A stretch of 23,606 nt of DNA from Candidatus Humimicrobium oleiphilum (GTDB lineage Bacteria > Actinomycetota > Humimicrobiia > Humimicrobiales > Humimicrobiaceae), in assembly GCA_002304935.1 (NCBI GenBank), contig DBPS01000033.1, positions 21,323 to 44,928 of the forward strand, in the 5' to 3' direction. Each line of letters begins with the position of its first letter. Position 1 is the first letter of the stretch. Shown piece by piece: positions 7,747-15,450 of this stretch. The notes under the pieces are model-generated. The model saw only the letters and a program-made list of their open reading frames with translations. It had not been told where the DNA came from and made no database searches. The position numbers were made by a program, and so were the translations under genes.

Positions 7747-8340
7747 TTAATAAGCTTCCGTGAAAATCTCAAAATGGGATTGTGGGTGGATACATGAAGG
7801 GCATATTTCCGGAGCCTCTTTACCTTCAGCAACATAACCACAGTTACCGCATTTCCATAAAACTTTTTCATCTCTTTTAAAAACTTTATTATTTTTAATG
7901 TTAGAGGCAAGTTTTTTATATCTGGTATCATGTCTTTGCTCAGCCAGGGCAATCATCCTGAATGTTGTAGCGATTTCTGAAAAACCTTCATCATCTGCTA
8001 CTTTTGCAAAAGAAGGATAAAGTTCCGCCCATTCTTCATGCTCACCATTTGCTGCAGCTTCCAGATTATCAAGAGTTGTCCCCTGTGCAACAGGATATGC
8101 CGCATCTATATTTATTACTGCAGGTAATTCATCTTTAAATCCTTCAAGAAGGAATTTATAAAATCTTTTGCCATGTTCTTTCTCATTATCTGCAGTTTCA
8201 ATGAAAATATTTTTTATCTGCTTGAAACCTTCCTTGTCTGCTACAGAGGCATAATAGGTATACCGATTTCTTGCCTGGGATTCACCCGCAAAAGCTTTTA
8301 GCAGATTTTCAGCTGATTTTGTTTTCTTTAATTTAATCAT
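7747..8340 (-). CDS. Rubrerythrin (diiron peroxidase with C-terminal rubredoxin domain)
   Basis: Rubrerythrin reduces hydrogen peroxide to water in the cytosol of anaerobes. The ferritin-like diiron domain (about 6-145) shows E20 in AFAGESQARNRY, E53 and H56 in DNEKEHGKRF, a Glu cluster near 94-103 (NGEHEEW), and E134 with H137 in ALAEQRHDTRY. The rubredoxin-like domain has Cys pairs CGNCGY (164, 167) and CPSC (180, 183), followed by PQSHFEIFTEAY, typical of the family end. Length of 197 is normal. An AGGAGG site lies 11 bases before the ATG, slightly far. The gene stands alone with its own terminator, as expected for an inducible oxidative-stress gene; no operator is recognisable. Confidence 0.97.
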   Translation of the reverse strand: MIKLKKTKSAENLLKAFAGESQARNRYTYYASVADKEGFKQIKNIFIETADNEKEHGKRFYKFLLEGFKDELPAVINIDAAYPVAQGTTLDNLEAAANGEHEEWAELYPSFAKVADDEGFSEIATTFRMIALAEQRHDTRYKKLASNIKNNKVFKRDEKVLWKCGNCGYVAEGKEAPEICPSCIHPQSHFEIFTEAY

Positions 8341-8426
8341 TACAGATAGTCCCTCCTGTTATCTATATTTTTTACAATTTTTTATATGATTTTATGTCAT
8401 TTTAAAAATATTATTTTTTAAAATCA

Positions 8427-8876
8427 CTAAAGGCTTTTCTCGACAAGAACAGTCTGTAATTTATAGCCATATCTGTCCGCAATTTCCTGTATTTCATTTC
8501 TTATCTTCTCAAAGTTAAAATTATATTCATACTTTTGCTTAAATAAATCAGATTGTTCTTTTATGCTTCCTTCTCTGCCCGAAAGTCCGATTTTTGTTTT
8601 TTCAACCTTAAATCCAAAACCAGGGCTGAAATCATCATCAATACTTCCGGAAGACATTCCTGCTCCGGATTCTTTTAATATTTCAAAGAATTTGATAACT
8701 TTTCCCTCATCATAGATTTTTAGGCTGCATCGGTATGTCAGTTTCTGCCTGCTTAAAAAAGCTTTTCTTTCTGCAATAATAAAATCAAGGCTTAATATAT
8801 TATTCCTGGCTTCCCTGAATTCAGAAGGATAGCTTTTGCCTAGCTTAATTATGGAACTTTTTATGTTTTCTTCCAT
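8427..8876 (-). CDS. Hypothetical cytosolic protein (149 aa)
   Basis: I do not recognise this family. The start is supported by AAAGGTGAT six bases before the ATG. The protein has no signal peptide or membrane helix. The N-terminus (1-45) is helical and charged. A middle part, TYRCSLKIYDEGKVIKFFEI, alternates like beta strands with a helix, then a Gly/Ser-rich link (SGAGMSSGSIDDDFSPGFGF, 70-89) leads to a C-terminal half with FEKIRNEIQEIADRYGYKLQ. The single cysteine is C50. It lies between rubrerythrin (86 bp) and a long gene-free stretch. Nothing in the sequence gives a function. Confidence 0.7.
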   Translation of the reverse strand: MEENIKSSIIKLGKSYPSEFREARNNILSLDFIIAERKAFLSRQKLTYRCSLKIYDEGKVIKFFEILKESGAGMSSGSIDDDFSPGFGFKVEKTKIGLSGREGSIKEQSDLFKQKYEYNFNFEKIRNEIQEIADRYGYKLQTVLVEKSL

Positions 8877-9207
8877 TTTTAAATCACCTTTATGTTCTTT
8901 TGATAAAAGTCATTTTATTTAAAGTACTATTATCGAAAATAGAGAAATAAAAATTATCTTTATTATTTTATCAGTTAATTGTAACAAAATTCATTAAAAT
9001 TTTAATTTAATTGCAGAAGACGATTTGATCCTCATAAGAAATAAACTGATTTTAAAATAAGGAAATGCAGAAACCCCATATAAAATTCTGATACATAATA
9101 ACAAAATGACTTTTGGCATATAATACAGGCATAATTCATCTTGAATCTGCTTTTTATTACAAGTCTGGCAATTTTGTTAAACTATTAATATGTTTTCTTT
9201 GGAATAA
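8877..9207. other. 331-bp gene-free AT-rich stretch
   Basis: No ORF longer than about 15 codons with a start and ribosome site is seen on either strand. The stretch holds A/T runs, a TATAAT at about 9120 without a matching -35 element, and small A/T palindromes such as AAAATT/AATTTT near 8987-9002. It must contain the promoter of the 149-residue protein and the 3' end of the radical SAM transcript, but neither is clear enough to place. Confidence 0.4.
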
Positions 9208-10752
9208 TCAGGATTCACAATATAGCTTTGAAAAATGTATTCTTGTAATAGAAGTCCCGATAACATAAGGAAACACAGATGGTCTTTTAAAAATACTCCA
9301 GAAAAACAAACTCCAGTAATATTTTTTACCGGAATTTTTTATTCCTGAATACCATATTGACACAAATAATGCCTTTATATAGTAAAGATGTAATTTCGGA
9401 ACTTTTCTAAACGGAGGCTTAAATTCCTTTAGGAAAGTTTTTACTCTTTCATAGTACTGTTTTGGTGAATAAATAGTCTTTACTATCTTTTTATATCCTT
9501 CCATAAGAACATCTATATTCATCTTTGGATGAAAATTCATATCCATCCCTGTATTCGAGCCGGATGATTCTTTTATCAGTCTTCCGGTTTCTTTCAGTCG
9601 CTGATAAAGTTTTGTTTTTGGCAATGCAGTCAGCAGGCCTACCATTGCTGTAACTATCCCGCTTTTCTGAATAAATTCTATCTGTTTCTGGAAAATATGT
9701 GGCGAATCACTGTCAAATCCGACAATAAATCCACCCTGAACTTCAAATCCTGCATTTTGAAGAATATTCACTGATTTTACAAGATCACGGTTTTTATTCT
9801 GATACTTGCTGCATTCTTTAAGACTTTCATCCTGCGGGCTTTCAATCCCGACAAAAATCGTTGTAAATCCTGCTTTTACCATTAATTTGATCAATCCTGG
9901 TTTGTCAGCAAGATCAATTGATGCCTGGGTATTAAATAAAAATGGTTGCTTTCTTTTTTTCTGCCAGCCAATAATAGCCGGGAGAATTTCATTTTCAAGA
10001 ATTCTCTGATTTCCTATAAGATTATCATCAACAAAGAAAACTCCGCCTTTCCAGCCGCTTTTGTAGAGAGCTTCAAGCTCGCCAACAACCTGCTGATCTG
10101 CCTTTATCCTGGGAATTCTTCCATTTAGTTTTACAATATCACAGAAATCACAATTAAAAGGGCAGCCCCTGGAAATCTGAAGACACATAGAATTGTAATA
10201 TTTCATATTGATAAGATCCCATCTGGGATTAACTGCTTTGGAGATAGATGGAAATTCTCCGACTTCATATATTTTTTTTACCTCTCCGGATAAAAGATCA
10301 TTTAAAAAAAGCCCCAGATTGGATTCAGCTTCACCAAGCACAAGACTATCGACATCATCAACAAATTCTTCCCATCCGGTTGTAAAAAGAGGCCCACCCG
10401 CAGCAATAGGTTTGCCTAGTTTTTTCACTCTTTTTATTACTTCTTTGACAGATTTTTTCTGAACTATCATGGCGCTTAAAAAAACTGCATCAGAAGATGA
10501 GATATCAGAATCGCTTAAATTTTCGACATTCATATCTATAAGTTTTAAATCCCATTTTTCAGGTAACATTGCAGCGACAGTAAGTAATCCCAGAGGAGGA
10601 AAAGCTGCTTTTTTATTCAGAAACTTAAGTATGCTCTGGAAGCTCCAGAAAGTGTTTGGATATTGCGGATAAACAAGTAAAACCCTGAGGTTTTCTTTAC
10701 TTTTATCTTTTAAATCCGATAATTTATTATATATTTGACTTTCTACAAACAT
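9208..10752 (-). CDS. B12-binding domain radical SAM protein (DUF4070-type)
   Basis: The N-terminal cobalamin-binding Rossmann domain spans about 21-160 (RVLLVYPQYPNTFWSF, FPPLGLLTVAAMLP, DAVFLSAMIVQ, GKPIAAGGPLF). The radical SAM domain follows, with the 4Fe-4S cluster motif CPFNCDFC (C197, C201, C204), VFFVDDNLIGN, and the substrate-side strands FVGIESP and GGFIVGFD. The C-terminal 120 residues resemble the DUF4070 extension of this family. No DxHxxG motif is visible in the cobalamin domain, so B12 may bind base-on or through another ligand. Relatives include hopanoid methylases and many uncharacterised enzymes, so methylation or another radical transformation is possible but the substrate is unknown. 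It is a single gene with an AAGGGG site about 11 bases before the ATG. Confidence 0.92.
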   Translation of the reverse strand: MFVESQIYNKLSDLKDKSKENLRVLLVYPQYPNTFWSFQSILKFLNKKAAFPPLGLLTVAAMLPEKWDLKLIDMNVENLSDSDISSSDAVFLSAMIVQKKSVKEVIKRVKKLGKPIAAGGPLFTTGWEEFVDDVDSLVLGEAESNLGLFLNDLLSGEVKKIYEVGEFPSISKAVNPRWDLINMKYYNSMCLQISRGCPFNCDFCDIVKLNGRIPRIKADQQVVGELEALYKSGWKGGVFFVDDNLIGNQRILENEILPAIIGWQKKRKQPFLFNTQASIDLADKPGLIKLMVKAGFTTIFVGIESPQDESLKECSKYQNKNRDLVKSVNILQNAGFEVQGGFIVGFDSDSPHIFQKQIEFIQKSGIVTAMVGLLTALPKTKLYQRLKETGRLIKESSGSNTGMDMNFHPKMNIDVLMEGYKKIVKTIYSPKQYYERVKTFLKEFKPPFRKVPKLHLYYIKALFVSIWYSGIKNSGKKYYWSLFFWSIFKRPSVFPYVIGTSITRIHFSKLYCES

Positions 10753-10812
10753 CTAACTCATTTCCCCTTAAAAATAAATTAAAGTCTTCAATAAAGACTT
10801 TCTTACTAATTC

Positions 10813-10870
10813 ACAAAATTTTTTAAATTCTGTTTTGAATTTACAAAATTATTAAATTCTGTTTTGCAAT
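10813..10870. repeat. Two-copy tandem direct repeat, about 29-30 bp unit
   Basis: ACAAAATT occurs at 10813 and 10843, and TTAAATTCTGTTTTG at 10823-10837 and 10852-10866. The copies differ by one base of length and one or two substitutions. Each contains CAAAAT and ATTCTGTTTTG, so a partial dyad CAAAA/TTTTG is present per unit. It lies 60-118 bp upstream of the radical SAM start, where a repressor or activator site would be placed. Confidence 0.6.
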
Positions 10871-10965
10871 TGTATACTAATAAGAATAATTATAAAAGCA
10901 AATTTTAGCATAGGCTGTCAAATCCCTGAATCTCAAAATTAAATTATAACCTGAAATTTAAAATA

Positions 10966-10995
10966 TTGACTAGAATCAATTAAATAGAGTATAAT
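10966..10995 (+). promoter_or_regulatory. Near-consensus sigma-A promoter for the DUF6530-like gene
   Basis: TTGACT at 10966-10971 and TATAAT at 10990-10995 are separated by 18 bases. Transcription would begin near 11002, leaving an untranslated leader of about 180 bases before the ATG at 11185. Confidence 0.6.
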
Positions 10996-11000
10996 AAATG

Positions 11001-11062
11001 AGTAATTTAGTAGATAAGTAAATTACTATATTGATAAATTAATAATCTGGTAACTTATTAAT
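11001..11062 (+). promoter_or_regulatory. Two hairpins in the 5' leader of the DUF6530-like gene
   Basis: Hairpin 1: AGTAATTTA (11001-11009) pairs with TAAATTACT (11019-11027), a 9-bp perfect stem with a 9-base loop at the predicted transcript start. Hairpin 2: ATTAATAA (11038-11045) pairs with TTATTAAT (11055-11062), an 8-bp stem with a 9-base loop. Both are A/T-rich, so they could instead be DNA operator dyads. No known riboswitch core is recognisable. Confidence 0.4.
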
Positions 11063-11184
11063 ATCCAAATATCTTTTAACTAAAATATCTTGAAATCTGA
11101 TTATGAAAAATTATTTTGAGCGGTAAAATTTTTAATTATATAAGCTGATACTTGCACTGATTATTATTAAAGAAAGAGGATAAA

Positions 11185-11664
11185 ATGAAAATACCGACAA
11201 GTTTAAAACACAAACCTGTAATTGTTTCTGAAAATTACGAAAATGTTGATGGTAGATGTGCTTATAATACTGAAGCCAAAGGGCTTTCACTCGGACTTGC
11301 CCAGTGGAATGACAGAGGGAAAGTAGATATTTCTGCAAAAGTATGGAGACACACTGGAGAGAAATGGTCAAGACAGTCTGAAGAACTTCCATTGCACAGA
11401 GTACTTGACCTGGCAATCCTGGTGACAAGAGCACTTCAGCATTTCAGAGAAGCCTATCGCTTTGAAAAACTTTATGATGAAAAAAATCCGGTCATTGACA
11501 GGATAGGACTTCAGGGTGATGCCATGACTGTGTCTGTATGTACATCTAATGAAAAAATAAATGAGGACATACAGTTATTCAGACAGGCACTCAGCAATGA
11601 TGATGAGCTTATTGCTGAAAGACTGGTTGTTCTGTCAAGAATATTAAAAGAAATGGGTTACTGA
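11185..11664 (+). CDS. Conserved protein resembling DUF6530 (159 aa)
   Basis: The protein is soluble and unusually rich in conserved-looking stretches: NVDGRCAYNTEAKGLSLGLA, QWNDRGKVDISAKVWRHTGE, KWSRQSEELPLHRVLDLAIL, and IDRIGLQGDAMTVSVC. From memory these blocks match a family in Clostridia and other anaerobes catalogued as DUF6530, whose function is not described; the name cannot be verified here. The ribosome site GAGG lies six bases before the ATG. It has its own strong promoter and a long structured leader, suggesting regulated expression. The 3' end is five bases from the stop of the convergent lipoprotein gene. The mix of Arg, His, Asp and Trp in conserved blocks would suit an enzyme or nucleotide-binding fold, but that is inference. 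Confidence 0.85.
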   Translation: MKIPTSLKHKPVIVSENYENVDGRCAYNTEAKGLSLGLAQWNDRGKVDISAKVWRHTGEKWSRQSEELPLHRVLDLAILVTRALQHFREAYRFEKLYDEKNPVIDRIGLQGDAMTVSVCTSNEKINEDIQLFRQALSNDDELIAERLVVLSRILKEMGY

Positions 11665-11669
11665 TACAG

Positions 11670-12182
11670 CTATTTAACTTCCTGAAATAAAATAGCCCGG
11701 GCATTATTATCAGAATTAAATATTATCCCTATTTCGCTATTTATTTCTATATCACTCAGACTTATCAAGGTTATAGTCTCTTTTTCTGTTGCCTGTTCCA
11801 GGACAATTCTGAATATCTGGCAATCCTGTTCAAGAGTTACCTCTGGTTTTATTTCTCTTTCGTTAGGTTCATTGATGAGCTGCTCGACAATGATTGTACT
11901 TTCCTGAATATTTATACTCTTTAAAATTGCATAAACGAAATATTCCCCTTCTGAAGGATTTGTTTCTTTTATTTTCAAATCTTCTTTTCCTATATCTTCT
12001 GCCGTTGATTCTGTAGTCTGAACATCTTCCCCATCAGCTTCACTTTCAGTATCAGCAGCCTGGCTTGTAGAAACAGAGCTGCTTTGACTGACTTCATTCT
12101 CTTCTTTCCCGGCATCCCGACAGGAAGTGACAAACAATGCAAAAACAATAATACATATTATTATAAAAATCTTTTTCGCCAT
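11670..12182 (-). CDS. Putative lipoprotein with acidic Ser/Thr-rich linker
   Basis: A basic N-terminus (MAKK) and hydrophobic helix (5-18) lead to a lipobox FVTSC with C21 as the lipidated residue, so export and membrane anchoring are likely. Residues 26-62 are a low-complexity Ser/Thr/Glu/Asp linker, suited to spanning a cell wall. The remaining 100 residues look like a small beta-rich domain (YFVYAILKSINIQESTIIVE, DIEINSEIGIIFNSDNNARA) without a recognisable motif. AGGAG lies ten bases upstream of the ATG. It is convergent with the DUF6530-like gene and about 166 bp downstream of the ZIP gene. Family and function unknown. Confidence 0.8.
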   Translation of the reverse strand: MAKKIFIIICIIVFALFVTSCRDAGKEENEVSQSSSVSTSQAADTESEADGEDVQTTESTAEDIGKEDLKIKETNPSEGEYFVYAILKSINIQESTIIVEQLINEPNEREIKPEVTLEQDCQIFRIVLEQATEKETITLISLSDIEINSEIGIIFNSDNNARAILFQEVK

Positions 12183-12266
12183 TTTTCTGCTTCTCCTGTT
12201 TTTAATTTTTTAATTCCTTGTTTTTAAATAAATCATTGAAAGATATGTTGTTAATAATATAAATTC

Positions 12267-12295
12267 AAACTAAAAAATTATTAATATTTTAGTTT
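12267..12295. repeat. Perfect 9-bp inverted repeat in an intergenic gap
   Basis: AAACTAAAA (12267-12275) pairs with TTTTAGTTT (12287-12295), with an 11-base A/T spacer. It lies 85 bp upstream of the lipoprotein start and 54 bp past the ZIP stop. It has no clear T-run on the minus strand, so an operator is as likely as a weak terminator. Confidence 0.4.
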
Positions 12296-12348
12296 TCATT
12301 TTAATTTCTGCTTTTCATTAGAATATTTTATTTTATGTATATAATTTT

Positions 12349-13113
12349 TTATTTTATTAATACCAGGCTTACAATCATTACTACCAAACCGCTAATAAAA
12401 CTGATAATGGGAAGATGACTGTGAGCCAGTGATTTTGATACAGGCAAAAGCTCATCTATTGCTATAAAAACCATTAACCCTGCTATGCCTGCAAGGATAT
12501 ATCCCAGAATCATGGGATTTAAAAAAGGGAAAAGTACAAAAGCAGTAAGCACTGCACCAACCGGTTCAACAACACCGGATAAAAATGAGAATAGGAAAGC
12601 TTTTTTTCTGCTGCCTGTTGCTTTATATATAGGTGCAGATACTGCTATACCTTCCGGAATATTATGTATTGCTATGGCTACCGCAATTGCAATACCTATT
12701 CTTGTATTAAGCATTGCAGAATAAAAAGTAGCCATGCCTTCCGGAAAATTATGAATTGCAATACCAAGAGCAGTAAACAAACCTGTCCTGAGCAGTCTTT
12801 TATTCTGGTCATCTTTTTCTTTTCTTTCCTTCTGGCCAAGATACTCATGAGGTATGAAAGTATCGATGAGGAAAATAAAAACAAAACCTGCAACAAATGA
12901 AATGCTTGCTTTTAAAAATCCCAGCTTTTCAAATCCTGAAGGAAGCAATTCAAAAAAAGATATGCCTATCATTACACCGGCAGTGAAACCCAGGACAAAA
13001 CTCATAAATCTGGGGTTTTCTTTTCTCACTATCAACCCTATCAGGCTACCAATAGTCGTAGAAAGACCTGCCAGGGTAGTTAGAACAAGTGCTTTTAATA
13101 TCTGACTATCCAA
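12349..13113 (-). CDS. ZIP-family divalent metal transporter (ZupT-like)
   Basis: ZIP proteins import Zn, Fe, Mn or related divalent metals across the cytoplasmic membrane. The metal-site signatures are both present: IAIHNFPEGMATF (H121, N122, E125) and IAIHNIPEGIAVSAP (H150, N151, E154), plus GVVEPVGA (E183). Eight hydrophobic segments fit 254 residues, and a charged loop (91-108, QKERKEKDDQNKR) separates helices 3 and 4 as usual. The start is TTG at 13113, because an in-frame stop lies just upstream and the next Met is at residue 37. The Shine-Dalgarno is weak, so expression may be low. Specificity within the family cannot be told from sequence. Confidence 0.94.
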   Translation of the reverse strand: MDSQILKALVLTTLAGLSTTIGSLIGLIVRKENPRFMSFVLGFTAGVMIGISFFELLPSGFEKLGFLKASISFVAGFVFIFLIDTFIPHEYLGQKERKEKDDQNKRLLRTGLFTALGIAIHNFPEGMATFYSAMLNTRIGIAIAVAIAIHNIPEGIAVSAPIYKATGSRKKAFLFSFLSGVVEPVGAVLTAFVLFPFLNPMILGYILAGIAGLMVFIAIDELLPVSKSLAHSHLPIISFISGLVVMIVSLVLIK

Positions 13114-13219
13114 TTTCTATAAATCTGACTATTTTTATGACACTTATTTTTAGTTAATAATCTGGTATATATTTACAGATAATATACATAAAAGACATTG
13201 AAAATCAAATAACTAAATA

Positions 13220-14740
13220 TTAATTAAAATCTTCCGTAAAAGAAAGAAATTTTGAATAATCCATATCAGGGAAAAACCTGCGGAATGTCTTATAATAATA
13301 ATATTCTTCTTTATTTCTTAATTTAAACCCGTTTTTCAATAAAGAATTTTCTTCAAACTCTTTATCGCTTATTATCCCTTCTATTCTATTTTGAACCTTG
13401 TCGTAAATGCCTGAACCTTCCCAGAATTTATCTTTTTTTCTCCAGACAACATCTTCGGGAAGATACTTTTCTGCAACTTTTCTAAGAATATTTTTGGTAG
13501 CCTTCTTTTTTTTATCAATCTTAAGTTCTGGAGGCAATCCAAGAGAGTATCCTATAAGTTGTTCGTCAAGCAAAGGAAGTTTTACGTCAATCGAGTATTT
13601 GTTTGCAAACCGATCCACTCTCTGCAAAGCAGTATTATGAAGGCTATTTATTGCATTATATAATTCATCCTGAACTGAATCATAAGAATTCAAATCAAGA
13701 AAATAATTATATCCGGCAAATACTTCGTCTCCTCCTTCACCTGAGAATATTATATCTGACTCTGATGATATTCTGGATACGATAAGATTACCTATCGAGC
13801 TTCTCACCAGAGGAGCATCAAAAGATTCCAGAGTATAGATGACTTCAGGAATACTTTTAAAAATCTCATTTATACCAAGATTATATTCATAATGATTTGA
13901 GCCTATATACTCTGCAACTTTTCTTGAATAAATTATGTCAGATGAGTTATCAAATCCTACGGAATAAGTATAGATTTCATCTTTATGTTTTTTCATAATT
14001 GCTGCTATGATGCTTGAATCAAGACCGCCGCTAAGCCACACACCATATTGATATGATTTGTCTGAGATTCTTTTTTTAATAGCCTGGTTTAAAAATCTGT
14101 CTATGGATTCAAAAGGATTTTCAAATTTTATATCCTCTTCAGATAAAGCCTGGCTGTAATCAAGTCTTTTAAAATCAATCTGCGCACCATTATTTTTTAG
14201 ATAATTGCCGGGGGAAAGTTCTCGTACTATAAAATCTTTACCAAAATCTTTAAAAACTTTTACTTCAGAACCGATTATCAGGTTCTCTTTTTTATTAACA
14301 GCATAATATAAAGGTTTTCTTCCAATAAAATCTCTCAAAGCAAATAAATTACCATCTGAATCTGAATGCAATATGGCAAAAGAACCTTCAAGAAGAGGAA
14401 AAAGGCAGGTCCCCATTTTTTTAAAAAGAAGTGAGAATTTATATGAATCACCTTTATTTTTTCCACTGCAGGATATTGCCAGATTCTTTAACAGAGAATC
14501 AAGATTGTATATTTTTCCATCAATGAATGTAAAACTGCCGTCAGAATTTTCAAAAGATTCCGGTTTTATATTATAATTGGAAAGAAGGCATGCAAATCCG
14601 TTTTTAACTCCGCTTATGTCTTTTATCAGTTTTGTCTTTATGCCTCTGTGTGAGATATTTTCAGTTAACAGTAAAAGCAGTTCCCTTGTTTTTGCATTTC
14701 TTTTCTTAGTATCAGAAAGTACTGCTGCTAAGCCAGCCAT
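13220..14740 (-). CDS. Asparagine synthetase-like protein lacking the N-terminal glutaminase cysteine
   Basis: AsnB enzymes make asparagine from aspartate and ATP, using ammonia released from glutamine by an N-terminal domain whose Cys follows the initiator Met. Here the N-terminus is MAGLAAVLSD, so that position is Ala. Other glutaminase residues are also changed: the usual NGEIYN is DGKIYN (74-79) and RGPD is RGIK. The synthetase domain looks intact, with PP-loop SGGLDSS (237-243), SGEGGDEVFAGY (333-344) and KLPLLDEQLIGY. An ammonia-dependent asparagine synthetase is the simplest reading; an amide-forming enzyme acting on another substrate is possible. AAGGGG lies eight bases before the ATG, so the Ala start is well placed. 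The gene is single. Confidence 0.9.
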   Translation of the reverse strand: MAGLAAVLSDTKKRNAKTRELLLLLTENISHRGIKTKLIKDISGVKNGFACLLSNYNIKPESFENSDGSFTFIDGKIYNLDSLLKNLAISCSGKNKGDSYKFSLLFKKMGTCLFPLLEGSFAILHSDSDGNLFALRDFIGRKPLYYAVNKKENLIIGSEVKVFKDFGKDFIVRELSPGNYLKNNGAQIDFKRLDYSQALSEEDIKFENPFESIDRFLNQAIKKRISDKSYQYGVWLSGGLDSSIIAAIMKKHKDEIYTYSVGFDNSSDIIYSRKVAEYIGSNHYEYNLGINEIFKSIPEVIYTLESFDAPLVRSSIGNLIVSRISSESDIIFSGEGGDEVFAGYNYFLDLNSYDSVQDELYNAINSLHNTALQRVDRFANKYSIDVKLPLLDEQLIGYSLGLPPELKIDKKKKATKNILRKVAEKYLPEDVVWRKKDKFWEGSGIYDKVQNRIEGIISDKEFEENSLLKNGFKLRNKEEYYYYKTFRRFFPDMDYSKFLSFTEDFN

Positions 14741-14860
14741 TTGATCAACCCCTTATTTTTTGATAACAAAATATTTAAACATTGACATATACCATAACAT
14801 ACATAGCTGATTTTTTTAAATTGAATAGTTTTGTTACAGATATTTTGCCGTTTCCGGTTA

Positions 14861-15415
14861 TTACTGTATCCTGTTTCTGAGGTTATAGATAAAGCCTCCG
14901 CTTAGGTCTTCTAGGGTATGGCTTGCAAGCATCGCTTTTGAATCTATTTTATCTACTATATTTTTTAGCTTGTAAAGATTATTTTTTGTACAGATGACGT
15001 TTAATATCTTTAATTCGCCATCTCTTCCACTACCGGTAAATCCTGTAACTCCGAAACCGTTCTCTCTTAACACATCCTCCATTTTTACCTCGGCAATCCT
15101 TGTGATAATATTTATGCTAAGCATATCTTTAGAAATTTTTCTTGATATAAGCATTCCAAGTAAAAGACCGAGTGCAAAACCTGTAGAATAAAATAAAATA
15201 ATAAATATGTTCATACCGGCTTTTATTACATTCGAAACAACAGTAATTGTTATTGTTATTGAAACGGCTGACTCAAAAAACCCGATGATTATTGAAAGAA
15301 TCTTTTTACCTTTCACCATAACTATAAGTCTTACAGTGCCGACAAGGACCTGAACCATAATTGCAAAAAAAATTATCAGCGCCCAAATTAAAATATCAAT
15401 ATTGAAGTTAAACAT
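14861..15415 (-). CDS. UPF0316/DUF2179-type membrane protein (YebE-like)
   Basis: Three hydrophobic segments (about 8-33, 40-63 and 68-90, including the Gly-rich GFALGLLLGMLIS) precede a soluble C-terminal domain. That domain (105-184) has the DUF2179 pattern, VLRENGFGVTGFTGSGRDGE followed by LKILNVICTKNNLYKLKNIV. The family, DUF5698 plus DUF2179, is widespread in Firmicutes with no known biochemistry; nucleotide or small-ligand sensing by the C-terminal domain is inference. AAGG lies six bases before the ATG, just inside a 14-bp tandem duplication. Confidence 0.88.
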   Translation of the reverse strand: MFNFNIDILIWALIIFFAIMVQVLVGTVRLIVMVKGKKILSIIIGFFESAVSITITITVVSNVIKAGMNIFIILFYSTGFALGLLLGMLISRKISKDMLSINIITRIAEVKMEDVLRENGFGVTGFTGSGRDGELKILNVICTKNNLYKLKNIVDKIDSKAMLASHTLEDLSGGFIYNLRNRIQ

Positions 15416-15422
15416 TTTTACC

Positions 15423-15450
15423 TTATAGAAATAAATTTATAGAAATAAAT
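15423..15450. repeat. Perfect 14-bp tandem duplication at a ribosome binding site
   Basis: TTATAGAAATAAAT occurs at 15423-15436 and again at 15437-15450 with no mismatch. On the minus strand it lies directly upstream of the AAGG site of the UPF0316 gene, so slippage here would change leader length without touching the coding frame. Confidence 0.7.

Larger units (their letters stand above)
10753..11184. other. 432-bp divergent regulatory region
   Basis: The region separates the radical SAM gene (minus) from the DUF6530-like gene (plus). It contains a two-copy tandem repeat near the radical SAM start, a near-consensus promoter pointing right, and a leader with two hairpins, each listed separately. 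No convincing ORF lies in it; a minus-strand open frame reaching into 11132-11184 is the antisense shadow of the next gene. Confidence 0.5.

Noticed and set aside
9110..9130. TATAAT in the gene-free gap as a promoter
   Set aside because: No -35 at a suitable distance and no gene follows in that direction.
10753..11184. CRISPR or riboswitch in the divergent region
   Set aside because: Only two repeat copies without regular unique spacers, and no recognisable riboswitch core.
11132..11434. Minus-strand ORF across the DUF6530-like start
   Set aside because: Antisense shadow of a well-supported coding gene; no ribosome site and Leu/Ser-rich composition.
12485..12724. Plus-strand ORF inside the ZIP transporter gene
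   Set aside because: The ZIP protein is complete with both metal-site motifs; this is a shadow frame.
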